Shown here: piece after piece, positions 14,990-23,018 of the stretch | Numbering within the stretch: position 1 is the first letter of the stretch | How the letters are laid out: each line of letters opens with the position of its first letter | NCBI GenBank assembly: GCA_024681495.1 | Contig: JAILAS010000136.1 | Location: forward strand, 1-38,287 | Origin: Eubacterium sp. | Lineage (GTDB): Bacteria > Bacillota > Clostridia > Lachnospirales > Lachnospiraceae | Direction: 5' to 3' | DNA: 38,287 nt | The notes under the pieces: model-generated | Database searches by the model: none | Told to the model about the DNA's origin: nothing | What the model saw: the letters and a program-made list of their open reading frames with translations, nothing else | Program-made: the position numbers and the translations under genes

Positions 14990-15886
14990 CTACCTCTCGC
15001 CTCTGATGAGCCAGGGCGTGGGCTGTGTCACGAAACTCGAGGCCTTGTCAGTCTTGGCCACGGTTATCTGCGTAACCCTCATGTTCTTAATGCCGTTGCG
15101 CTGGAAGATATCCCTGATTCCCGAGAGGATGTCGAGCTCGAGCGTGTAAACGATGAACTGCATGTGCGGGTTCTTCTTGATGAGGTCCCTTATCTGCTCC
15201 TCGAGCTTATCCGATGCTACGATGAACGAGAGCCTCGGAGCGGGCAGATCTGCCAGCGTCTCCTCCCTCACGTCCTTCACGATCTCCACGTTCCTCACGC
15301 CGAACTTCTCCACGTTCTCGCGCATGGACGCCTCCGAGCCCGGATCGGGCTCCACGGCGATAACCTTGCCATCGGGCGCCATCATGGCCGCCTCTACAAC
15401 AATACTCTCGGCGTTTACGAGGAGCACCCTGTCCTCGGAATCCACGCCCATCATCGTCATGATGACGGCTCGAATCTCGTTGCCCACGTAGTGAATGGGG
15501 CCGCGGGCGAAGTTGTCGTTCTCGATTCCTATCTTATAGGACTCGTGCGCATTCTGATTGTACACGAGGACGACGGTGGGTCCCACGATCTCGTCGTCAA
15601 TGAGGTCTCGAACCTTCTTCTTCTCGTAGTCGCCGTTGGGCTCGAGCCCGTAGCCTACGAAGACGTCGCACTCCTCGTGCCCCGCCTCCCATATGTCGTA
15701 GAAGAGGCCCTTGTCTCTCTTTCCGGTGAATATCAGCACGTACTGATTCATCTCGATGGCGGGGAGAACGTTACAGACGTTCCTCACGTTATCGAGAATC
15801 TTTACCTTGTCGATGCCTACCTGACCCACGTCGGTGAGAAAGCCCATCCACTGAGTCATCTGTTTGTTAGTAAATTCCTGTGCCAT
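14990..15886 (-). CDS. Degenerate CbiE/CbiT-like (precorrin methyltransferase-like) protein
   Basis: A 298-residue protein in two parts. Residues 1-130 loosely resemble a tetrapyrrole-methylase (CbiE) domain. Residues about 130-298 have the shape of CbiT: IHYVGNEIRAVIMTMMGV, VIAVEPDPGSEASMRENVEKFGV, then a C-terminal WLIRGER. The glycine-rich SAM loop expected after the first strand is replaced by LLVNAESIVVEAA, so methyl transfer is doubtful. No other cobalamin genes are near. The start at 15886 has GGAAGGAG upstream; the frame extends to a GTG at 15907 that overlaps the previous gene. It is last in a unit with a c-di-GMP enzyme. Family assignment is moderate, function unknown. Confidence 0.6.
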   Translation of the reverse strand: MAQEFTNKQMTQWMGFLTDVGQVGIDKVKILDNVRNVCNVLPAIEMNQYVLIFTGKRDKGLFYDIWEAGHEECDVFVGYGLEPNGDYEKKKVRDLIDDEIVGPTVVLVYNQNAHESYKIGIENDNFARGPIHYVGNEIRAVIMTMMGVDSEDRVLLVNAESIVVEAAMMAPDGKVIAVEPDPGSEASMRENVEKFGVRNVEIVKDVREETLADLPAPRLSFIVASDKLEEQIRDLIKKNPHMQFIVYTLELDILSGIRDIFQRNGIKNMRVTQITVAKTDKASSFVTQPTPWLIRGER

Positions 15887-15903
15887 AATCTCTCTCCTTC
15901 CGG

Positions 15904-16788
15904 TCACAGCCTGTCGATCTGCTTAAGACAGGCCAGTCGTACCTCGTCTCTGTATTCGGGCCGAACAAAGAAATACATGTAACTCTCCAAAACCTTGTAT
16001 TTATTGAACGCCCGCCCGTCAATCTTGAAATTGTAAAATCCCGCTTCCTTGTATTTGCCGTAGATAAGGTCGGTAGTGATAAACGACCTGTTCTCCAGCA
16101 TCTGATAGAAGTCTCTGTTTATCTTGGTGCACTTCTTGAACTTGATCTCGCAGAAGTTCAGCTGGCACTCCCCTACCACCCGGTAATGCTCCTGCCTGTT
16201 GGGGCAGTTATCCATGCAGTAGTGGTTCGCCAGAAGCTCTATCTTCTCCTTATGCGGCATCTCGAACAGCTCGTCGGTATTGTTAAATGCCGAGTCAAGA
16301 ACCACCAGGTGGTAGTCCTTTTCGAGCTCCGCCCTAATGTCCTCCACGGTGTTAAGACACTTCGTGGTGGACGACAATATCTTATAATCCGGATGTGTCC
16401 GTCTTATGTACTCCTCCAGGCAGGGGGAATTGACCAGGACCTCGTTCATGCCGTTATCCGCCAGATCCAGTATCAGGTTGCAATATGTATCCCAAAGATG
16501 CTTCTCCTCGATGAGCGGATTGGTGAACGTGAATCTCACCGCGATTCCGTTTTCGTTCAGAGCCCTTATGACGAACTCCATCTGCTCCTTAGTGGAAGAG
16601 CCCAGTATGACGCGGCCGCCGTTCCATATGGCACCGGGAAACGTGCCGTAGGCCGCCGATATGGCTATGTCATCGAAAAACCTGTCCGGATATCTCTCCA
16701 TCAGGGTTTTCATAAACAGGATCATCCTGTACTTCCCGTAGAAATCGGGTAGGAAAAACCTGGTTATAGCGGAGTCGCCCATAATCAT
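15904..16788 (-). CDS. Uncharacterised cysteine-rich protein, peptidase-U32-like
   Basis: A 294-residue soluble protein that I do not firmly recognise. Alternating hydrophobic strands and helices suggest a barrel: AVRFTFTNPLIEE, EVLVNSPCLEEYIRR, YKILSSTTKCLN and HLVVLDSAFNN, followed by KIELLANHYCMDNCPNRQEHY. That arrangement resembles U32-type peptidase/hydroxylase barrels, some of which bind an iron-sulphur cluster. Cysteines 191, 195, 208, 213 and 220 are grouped like a metal site. Its ATG overlaps the stop of the upstream GGDEF/EAL gene (ATGA), showing coupling; a second ATG at 16782 is better spaced from GGAG and could be the real start. Function unknown; possibly an effector or modification enzyme in the same pathway. 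Confidence 0.65.
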   Translation of the reverse strand: MIMGDSAITRFFLPDFYGKYRMILFMKTLMERYPDRFFDDIAISAAYGTFPGAIWNGGRVILGSSTKEQMEFVIRALNENGIAVRFTFTNPLIEEKHLWDTYCNLILDLADNGMNEVLVNSPCLEEYIRRTHPDYKILSSTTKCLNTVEDIRAELEKDYHLVVLDSAFNNTDELFEMPHKEKIELLANHYCMDNCPNRQEHYRVVGECQLNFCEIKFKKCTKINRDFYQMLENRSFITTDLIYGKYKEAGFYNFKIDGRAFNKYKVLESYMYFFVRPEYRDEVRLACLKQIDRL

Positions 16789-19700
16789 CTCTCCAGCAAA
16801 TCGAATGAGGCAGACCCGTATACACAGATCTTGCCGTTTTTCGAAATAACGTACTTAACCTTGACCTCATAGGCATGGCCCATGCTCATGCCCCGATGTG
16901 TAATCTCGTTTTGATTTACAGCCTCCTCGATAGCATCCCTCATGCTGTGGTAGATGTCGTTCTCGGGATTGTTTATGTATTCGACAATCCTTTCCTCTCC
17001 CATCAGCTTAAGCTGCGCGAGCCTCTTAAAGAACGCGGGATTCGCCGCCAGGAGTTTAATTCTGTTATTCTCGAGCTCGGCCACCGCCACGGGAAGCTGC
17101 CTGCTTTCCTCCCTGCCTGTGTCGCCGACGAGGTCGAAGCTCTTTCCGGAGAGCGAAAGCCTGCCTATCGTATCGTAGTATTCGCGGAGCTCCATATTCT
17201 CAATCTTAAGCGTCCCGCCCATCTTGGCGATAAGCTCCTCGAAGACCATGGGCTTGGCGAAGTAGTATCCCTGGACCTTCTCGCAGCCGATTCCCCTCAG
17301 GAAATCGTATTGTTCCCTGGTCTCCACTCCCTCGACCAGCGAGCACACGTCCATGTCCTTGGCCATGTCGATGATTATCTCTATCATCTTGCGGGAGCGC
17401 TTGTTTATACCGAAGTCCGCGAGGAATGCCATGTCGACCTTCATCACGTCGAAATTGTAATCCTTAAGGGTGTTAAGGGACGAGTATCCGCTTCCGAAGT
17501 CGTCCATCCACACCTGATAACCGCAGTTCTGGAGCCTCTGCAGCTGTGAGTGCAGCTCCACAGGCCGCTCCGTGAGCGCCGACTCGGTGATTTCAAAGTG
17601 GAGTAGCTCCCTGGGTATGTCGTATTTCTGCACCAGCCCCTCTATAATCTCAAGTATATCACAGAGCCAGAAATCGAGCCTGGAGAGATTTATCGAGAAC
17701 GGAACGCACTCCATGCCGCGCTCCCTCATCGATGCGAGGTCGCGGCAAACACGTTCGATGACGTAGATATCCACCTTGTGTATGAGATGGCTGTCTTCGA
17801 GTATCGAGATAAAGGTATTGGGCGGAATGATTCCCATCTCCTCGTCGTTCCAGCGAACGAGAGCCTCTACCTCACACATCTCGCCCGTCATGGTGCGGAC
17901 GATGGGCTGATAGTAGACCACGAGCTGCTCCTCGGCGATGGCCTTGTCCAGGTTATCCCAGAAATACTGCTGCTCATGCCTCTTCTTCTCCAGCGATTTA
18001 TCGTAGAAGCGATAGTCGGAATCGTATTTGTTCTTTATCGAATCACAGGCAACCATGGCCTTGTCGCAAACTACGGCTATATCAGTATCATCGCCCAGGA
18101 GGGCAATTCCGGCCTTAACCTCCAGTCGGACACCACGCTCCTCGCTATGGCCGAACTTATGGACCTCTTTTATCCTGTCCACAATGTTCTCCCTCTGGGT
18201 CAGGACAACGAAGCGGTCTCCCTCGAAGTGAGAGCAAAGCGAGCCCTCGAAGGTTTTCCTTATCTCATCGGCCAGGTCTCGAAGAACCTTGTCTCCCTCG
18301 TCGAACCCGTACTCGAGATTGTAGAGGTGGAAGTTCTCAATATTTATGTAAACCACAGCCAGCTCGCCGCTGTCGGACCTGGATATGATTTTCGAAGCTC
18401 GATTGAAGAAATGAAGCTTATTCGGAAGATTGGTAAGGACGTCCAAATCGTTCGACTTATAGGTGCGATCCCAGTCCTTAAACCTCTCGGCATCGTCGGG
18501 GCTCGGAACGTAGTCGTCTCGAACGACCCTGTCCTTGCCGAGCCTCTTCGCCTCGTAGAGCTTCTGGTCGGCAATGGAACTCATGACCCTTATGGACTCC
18601 CAGTTCACCACGGGACCCTTGACATATCCGCAGCTACTGGTGAGGTAGAGATCGGTGTGCTCGCCGATCGTCATCGCCTTTACTTCCTCACGGCACGCCT
18701 CCAGCTTCTTTACGAACTTCTCCTCGTCGTCTCCGAGGACGACAATCATGAACTCGTCTCCGCCGTACCTGTACACATCGTCCTGCCCGAAGTGCGAAAG
18801 AAGGATTCTCGAGAACCTCCTGAGCACCTCGTCGCCGAACTCGTGTCCGAACGAATCGTTGAAGTACTTAAAATCGTCAAGATCCATCATCACGAGGAAG
18901 ATGTTCTTTCCGAGGAATCTGTCGTTGTCGAGCTTGAGCGCGCGCCTGTTGCGCATGCCGGTGAGCTCGTCGTGCGTGGAGAGTCTCCCGACCAGAAGCT
19001 CATTGCGCACCGCGCCGACCTTATCCGTGTACTGCGCAATGCACAGGAACATGGTGAGCAGGAAGAATATGACCACGTTAACGACCATCGCGGTATTCAT
19101 GCTGCTGTAGTACACGCTCGCCGTGCAAAAGCCCACGCATCCCAGGATGTAAATTCCACCTTCAAGAAATGGATTAATGGTAATAATCGCAGGTATTACG
19201 GCGTTAAACAGGAGGAAGACCATCAGATTGCTTCCGCCGTTCATGGAATATACCGCCACGCCCAGTCCGACGTAAAAGGCCGAGAATAGCGCGGCCGAGG
19301 CGGTTCCAAGTATGCTGCTGGTTGATTTTCTCAGGGTGTATATCAGGCCGTAGAGCAGCATAATGACGTTAAACGCTGCCACGGCGGATGTAAACATAAT
19401 AATGAAGTCGCTGCTCGCGTAATTGTTTATGCCAAGGCACAGAGTAACAAGACCCAGGAAGGATCCGGACCCCATCGAAGGGTCAACAGTGTACGCCATC
19501 GGGTCGTCGACGTATGTATCGAGCGAAGGCTTTCCCTCATCGGGTTCTCCTGCCCCCGCCACCGCGTCCGACGATATCCCCTCGGGAAGGCTCTCCCCGT
19601 TGGAACCCACCTCTCCGTTGGGCTCCGCCCCGATATCCGCGGCCACTCCGGGCACCTCACCGTTCCTGATATTCTCGGCGATCTTAGTCTCCTCCATGTA

Positions 19701-19844
19701 TATGTTCACAAAGAGGAATGCGCATATTCCCACTATAAATGCACAGACAAAAATCATCTTCTTTGCGTTAGACCTGTCGATGAGTCGTTTCTCGTCAGAG
19801 TCTACGTGTAAAAGACCGAATTTTTTCCTAATAAAAGATTGCAT
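16785..19844 (-). CDS. Membrane GGDEF-GGDEF-EAL-PAS protein (c-di-GMP turnover)
   Basis: A 1019-residue membrane protein that should make and/or degrade cyclic di-GMP. One membrane segment near 29-50 is followed by an acidic, probably external stretch (51-125) and about six hydrophobic segments (125-275). The first GGDEF domain has intact RYGGDEF (361-365). The second is degenerate, EGDRF at 541-545. The EAL domain (about 635-885) is intact: EAL 660-662, NLSRLDF, EITES (751), DDFGSGYSSL (781-790), Lys802 and EGVET (838-842). A PAS-like segment (about 920-1019) ends the chain. Both activities therefore look possible, and the degenerate GGDEF may bind GTP as a regulator. GGGGAG lies ten bases before the start. 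It heads a three-gene unit. Confidence 0.92.
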   Translation of the reverse strand: MQSFIRKKFGLLHVDSDEKRLIDRSNAKKMIFVCAFIVGICAFLFVNIYMEETKIAENIRNGEVPGVAADIGAEPNGEVGSNGESLPEGISSDAVAGAGEPDEGKPSLDTYVDDPMAYTVDPSMGSGSFLGLVTLCLGINNYASSDFIIMFTSAVAAFNVIMLLYGLIYTLRKSTSSILGTASAALFSAFYVGLGVAVYSMNGGSNLMVFLLFNAVIPAIITINPFLEGGIYILGCVGFCTASVYYSSMNTAMVVNVVIFFLLTMFLCIAQYTDKVGAVRNELLVGRLSTHDELTGMRNRRALKLDNDRFLGKNIFLVMMDLDDFKYFNDSFGHEFGDEVLRRFSRILLSHFGQDDVYRYGGDEFMIVVLGDDEEKFVKKLEACREEVKAMTIGEHTDLYLTSSCGYVKGPVVNWESIRVMSSIADQKLYEAKRLGKDRVVRDDYVPSPDDAERFKDWDRTYKSNDLDVLTNLPNKLHFFNRASKIISRSDSGELAVVYINIENFHLYNLEYGFDEGDKVLRDLADEIRKTFEGSLCSHFEGDRFVVLTQRENIVDRIKEVHKFGHSEERGVRLEVKAGIALLGDDTDIAVVCDKAMVACDSIKNKYDSDYRFYDKSLEKKRHEQQYFWDNLDKAIAEEQLVVYYQPIVRTMTGEMCEVEALVRWNDEEMGIIPPNTFISILEDSHLIHKVDIYVIERVCRDLASMRERGMECVPFSINLSRLDFWLCDILEIIEGLVQKYDIPRELLHFEITESALTERPVELHSQLQRLQNCGYQVWMDDFGSGYSSLNTLKDYNFDVMKVDMAFLADFGINKRSRKMIEIIIDMAKDMDVCSLVEGVETREQYDFLRGIGCEKVQGYYFAKPMVFEELIAKMGGTLKIENMELREYYDTIGRLSLSGKSFDLVGDTGREESRQLPVAVAELENNRIKLLAANPAFFKRLAQLKLMGEERIVEYINNPENDIYHSMRDAIEEAVNQNEITHRGMSMGHAYEVKVKYVISKNGKICVYGSASFDLLER

Positions 19845-19928
19845 ATCATCATATCTCCCCGGCCAAAACTCCTACCGGACTATGCAAACTGGTAATGCTA
19901 AAGTCCCTAAGCAATAGAATAACATATT

Positions 19929-22310
19929 TCAAAGACTTTGGGAAGATTCCCGGGCCCTTCGGGCGGCGTCATTTTTCTTCATCTCCAGCCCTATCCGGTC
20001 GAACAACATAGTCAGGTACCTCATGGACGGCTCAGTCGTAATCGCAAAGAGGACGAACAGCATCACGCACTCCCTGGAAATGTAGCTGATGGCGAACAGG
20101 TCGTGAAGGAAGTATCCGCACAAAGCAAACCCGACCATGCATATTCCGATCACGGCCACGTGGAACTTGTTAAGGGGCACGGACAGCCTTATGAGTATCA
20201 TGAATCCGACGATTGCCATGAGGAAGGTAGCCGCCACCGAGATGTCGTCGTCCGATACCCCGAAGACCTGCGAGAACCTGACCATGGCAGCAATGACAAA
20301 GAAGTTCGTCAGTGCCGCGGGCATAACGCGGAGCAAAACCCGCCTCAGGAAGTGATGCTCCACCCTCTCGTTGTTGGGCTCCATCGCCAGAAGGAACGCC
20401 GGCAGCCCGATGTTAAACATACTTATAAGAGACACCTGGGACGGCGCCAGCGGGTAGTTCTGGAGATTGAATATGGTGAAGAGCGCCAGCAGGAACGAAA
20501 ATATATTCTTAACCAGGAACAACGTGGCCGATCTCTCAAGGTTGTTTATGGTCTGCCGTCCCTCGGCCACCACCTGCGGCATCCTGGAAAAGTCAGAGTC
20601 CAGGATGACCACCTGCGCCGCCTGCGAGGCCGCGTCCGAGCCGGAGGCCATCGCCACCGAGCAGTCCGCGGATTTCATCGCCAGGATGTCGTTTACTCCG
20701 TCGCCGGTCATGGCCACGGTGTGTCCCGCCCTCTTCAGCGCCCTTACGAGCATGCGCTTCTGATCGGGCGAGGTGCGTCCGAAGACCACCTTCTCCGCGG
20801 CGGCCCTGTCCATGTCCTCGGCGGTCTTAAGCGTGCGGCAGTCGACGTACCTGTCAGCCCCCTCGATACCTGCGGCCTTAGCCACCTCCGAGACGGTCAC
20901 CGGATTGTCACCCGATATGACCCTTATGTCCACGCTCTGCCTCTTAAAGAAGTCGATTGTCTCCGCGGCGTTCTTGCGGAGCGGGTTGAGGAGGCAGATG
21001 TATCCAATGGGCTCGACATCGTCCGCGGGAGCAATGGGGCTGTCCGCCGTAATCGTCCTGCCGCCGCCGACGCGGGCGAACGCCAGTACACGGTAGCCCT
21101 TAGCGGCGAGTTCCTCGGCCCGCTCGTCCACGCCAGAGCTCAATATCATCTCCGGGGCGCCGAGGACGTATGTGCCGCCGTCAAACGCGACGGAGCTGTA
21201 CTTATATTTGGAAGAAAACGACATGACGCTCGTCGGACGCCTGTTCCCCCTCACGGTGAAGTACTCGCGAAGGGCTTGCATGGTCTGATTGTCGTCCGGA
21301 ACGGCGGCTATATAGTCGCCGATTACCGCGTTTATTTCGTCATTAAACTTTTCACCGTCTCTGTATTTTTCCGAAGCCGGCACCACATTCCGAACCTGCA
21401 TATCGTTGTCTGTTATGGTTCCTGTCTTATCCAGGCACAAAACGTCCACCCTGGCGAGGGTCTCGATGCTCTTCATGTCGTGGAGCATGACCTGCTTGCG
21501 CGCGAGCTTCGCCGCGCTCACGGCCATCACCATGGTCACGAGAAGGTACAGGCCCTCGGGAATCATGCCTACCACGGCAGCCACCATGCCCTGAACGGCC
21601 GTCACGAGGTCGTTCTCCTGGACGTAGTAACTCTGATAGAAGAGGCCGATTCCGATGGGAATGATGGCGATTCCGGCGGCTATGACGATGCGGTTTATGT
21701 CACGAACCATCTCGGACTGCTCGGACTTCTTCATCTTGCCCGCCTCGTGCATAAGGCCGTTTATGTAGGAATCCTCTCCCACGGCCGTGAGACGCGCGTA
21801 GCACTTGCCGGAGACCACGAAGCTTCCGCTCATGAGGGTATCCCCGCTCTTCTTCTCTATCTCGTCGGCCTCGCCCGTCAGGAGAGACTCGTTCACGGCG
21901 GCCTCTCCGTCCACGACGCAGGCGTCCGCCGGTATCTGGCAGCCGGAGGTCAGCAATATGATGTCGTCAAGGACCAGCTCCTCCACGGCAATCTCAGAGA
22001 CCTCCCCGTCGCGCAGCACGCGCGCAGTGGGCTGATTGAGCAGCGAGAGCTTGTCGAGCACCCGCTTCGCGCTGATCTCCTGGAATATGCCTATGAACAT
22101 GTTCGCTATTACCACGACCATGAACGTGAGGCTCCGGTAGTCCTTCACCAATATGACCAGGATCGCAAGAACCGCGAAGATTAGGTTGAAGTATGTGAAT
22201 ATGTTCTCTTTAACTATCTGCAGCTCCGTCTTGGCGCTGTGATCGGCCTGGACGTTTACCGCCCCGGCGCGCATTCTGTCTCTGACCTGCTGTTCGTTTA
22301 ATCCGTTCAT
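19929..22310 (-). CDS. Cation-transporting P-type ATPase, CtpE-like
   Basis: A 793-residue membrane pump with every P-type core motif: actuator-domain LLTGEAD (144-150), PEGL in the fourth membrane helix (251-254, GMIPEGLYLL), the phosphorylated Asp294 in DKTGTIT, LGAPE in the nucleotide domain, and the hinge MTGDGVNDILAMKSADCSVAM. It starts with a short cytoplasmic tail without heavy-metal-binding domains and has no CPC motif, so copper/zinc type is excluded. PEGL with this short length recalls CtpE-type calcium pumps of actinobacteria; the ion cannot be proved by eye. GGAG is seven bases before the ATG. It is followed in the same direction, after 84 bases without a clear terminator, by the GGDEF/EAL gene. 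Confidence 0.9.
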   Translation of the reverse strand: MNGLNEQQVRDRMRAGAVNVQADHSAKTELQIVKENIFTYFNLIFAVLAILVILVKDYRSLTFMVVVIANMFIGIFQEISAKRVLDKLSLLNQPTARVLRDGEVSEIAVEELVLDDIILLTSGCQIPADACVVDGEAAVNESLLTGEADEIEKKSGDTLMSGSFVVSGKCYARLTAVGEDSYINGLMHEAGKMKKSEQSEMVRDINRIVIAAGIAIIPIGIGLFYQSYYVQENDLVTAVQGMVAAVVGMIPEGLYLLVTMVMAVSAAKLARKQVMLHDMKSIETLARVDVLCLDKTGTITDNDMQVRNVVPASEKYRDGEKFNDEINAVIGDYIAAVPDDNQTMQALREYFTVRGNRRPTSVMSFSSKYKYSSVAFDGGTYVLGAPEMILSSGVDERAEELAAKGYRVLAFARVGGGRTITADSPIAPADDVEPIGYICLLNPLRKNAAETIDFFKRQSVDIRVISGDNPVTVSEVAKAAGIEGADRYVDCRTLKTAEDMDRAAAEKVVFGRTSPDQKRMLVRALKRAGHTVAMTGDGVNDILAMKSADCSVAMASGSDAASQAAQVVILDSDFSRMPQVVAEGRQTINNLERSATLFLVKNIFSFLLALFTIFNLQNYPLAPSQVSLISMFNIGLPAFLLAMEPNNERVEHHFLRRVLLRVMPAALTNFFVIAAMVRFSQVFGVSDDDISVAATFLMAIVGFMILIRLSVPLNKFHVAVIGICMVGFALCGYFLHDLFAISYISRECVMLFVLFAITTEPSMRYLTMLFDRIGLEMKKNDAARRARESSQSL

Positions 22311-22606
22311 CTGTATTCTCCGTTCCGACGCCGCCTTTCAGCCCCGATCCCCCGCCGAAGCCGCGCCGCAAATTCTCTCAAAAGCCTTTAAATACAATAC
22401 TTATACATTTTAACACACCACCGGCTTCTGTTCCACAGGCGCCCCTGCTTGCCGTTCGAATTTTCCGACATTTTTTCTTGATTTTGCTTTTTTTCGGAAA
22501 GATGCATTGTCAATCCAAATCGAAAATTCATCCGATTTTGGGCCAATTTTGTAAAGGTTACACAAGGACATACGTTCGTTTTTTCAGCCCTGCGGGGTAT
22601 TAAAAT

Positions 22607-22624
22607 TGTGGATAGTGTGGATAA
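22607..22624. promoter_or_regulatory. Two abutting DnaA-box 9-mers
   Basis: TGTGGATAG (22607-22615) is followed without gap by TGTGGATAA (22616-22624). The second is the exact reverse complement of the consensus box TTATCCACA; the first has one change. They lie in an AT-rich intergenic stretch (22380-22800) that carries no gene I can support. A DnaA-binding control site is possible. Confidence 0.4.
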
Positions 22625-22752
22625 CTTTGTTTATAAACGGGCTTTTTCGATTTTTTTAATCTAGTTTTGTTGATAAGTCTATTGCCCGTAACTTCGTTGT
22701 TTCTTTCCGGATTCAAAATTTTTTTGTATATTTTTTACTATCGTTTACATAA

Positions 22753-22932
22753 AATTGGCTCCTTCATCTTGCATTTTTATCTTGCAAATGACGGAGCAAT
22801 TTATAAAATAAAAGAGTCACCCACTACCTTTAGGTGGTGGGTGACTCTTTAACAGGTGCTGGGTACAAACCCAGTACCTGTAAGATTGCGAAGCAATCTG
22901 GTTTTATAACGAGCAAATTTAGAATAAATTTG
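22753..22932. other. Array of five consecutive stem-loops, possible structured RNA or transposon remnant
   Basis: Five hairpins follow one another almost without gaps: 22753-22802 (bulged, AATTG/CAATT outer arms), 22811-22850 (18-bp stem, one G-U, TTTA loop), 22852-22881 (13-bp stem, one mismatch), 22883-22899 (7-bp perfect, GAA loop) and 22914-22932 (8-bp perfect, GAA loop). No coding frame with a ribosome site crosses it. Stems closed by a TTTAG-type tip are common at the ends of IS200/IS605-family elements, and TnpB-associated RNAs derive from such ends, so a transposon remnant is a reasonable guess; a host regulatory RNA is the alternative. Confidence 0.6.
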
Positions 22933-22968
22933 TGAGTTTTGATGCTCAGGCTTCCCGTCTGTATACAT

Positions 22969-22998
22969 AAAGAAAGCGGCCCGGATTCCCCGGACCGC
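22969..22998 (-). terminator. Terminator of the NlpC/P60 gene
   Basis: On the minus strand GCGGTCCGG pairs with CCGGGCCGC (one G-U) around GGAAT and is followed by TTTCTTT. It lies about 20 bases after the stop codon. Confidence 0.8.
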
Positions 22999-23018
22999 CT
23001 AAAAGGTCGTATCTGTTA

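Noticed and set aside
14990..15886. Cobalamin biosynthesis gene
   Set aside because: The SAM loop is degenerate and no other corrin gene is in the window.
17778..19289. Long plus-strand open frame opposite the GGDEF/EAL gene
   Set aside because: Antisense shadow of a gene with clear catalytic motifs; no family features.
19938..22184. Long plus-strand open frame opposite the P-type ATPase
   Set aside because: Antisense shadow, His/Arg-rich composition, no ribosome site.
22607..22624. Chromosomal replication origin
   Set aside because: Only two boxes, and none of the usual origin-flanking genes; a lesser DnaA site is more plausible.
22667..22852. Small 61-codon open frame in the intergenic gap
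   Set aside because: It runs through the hairpins, lacks a ribosome site and has no conserved-looking content.
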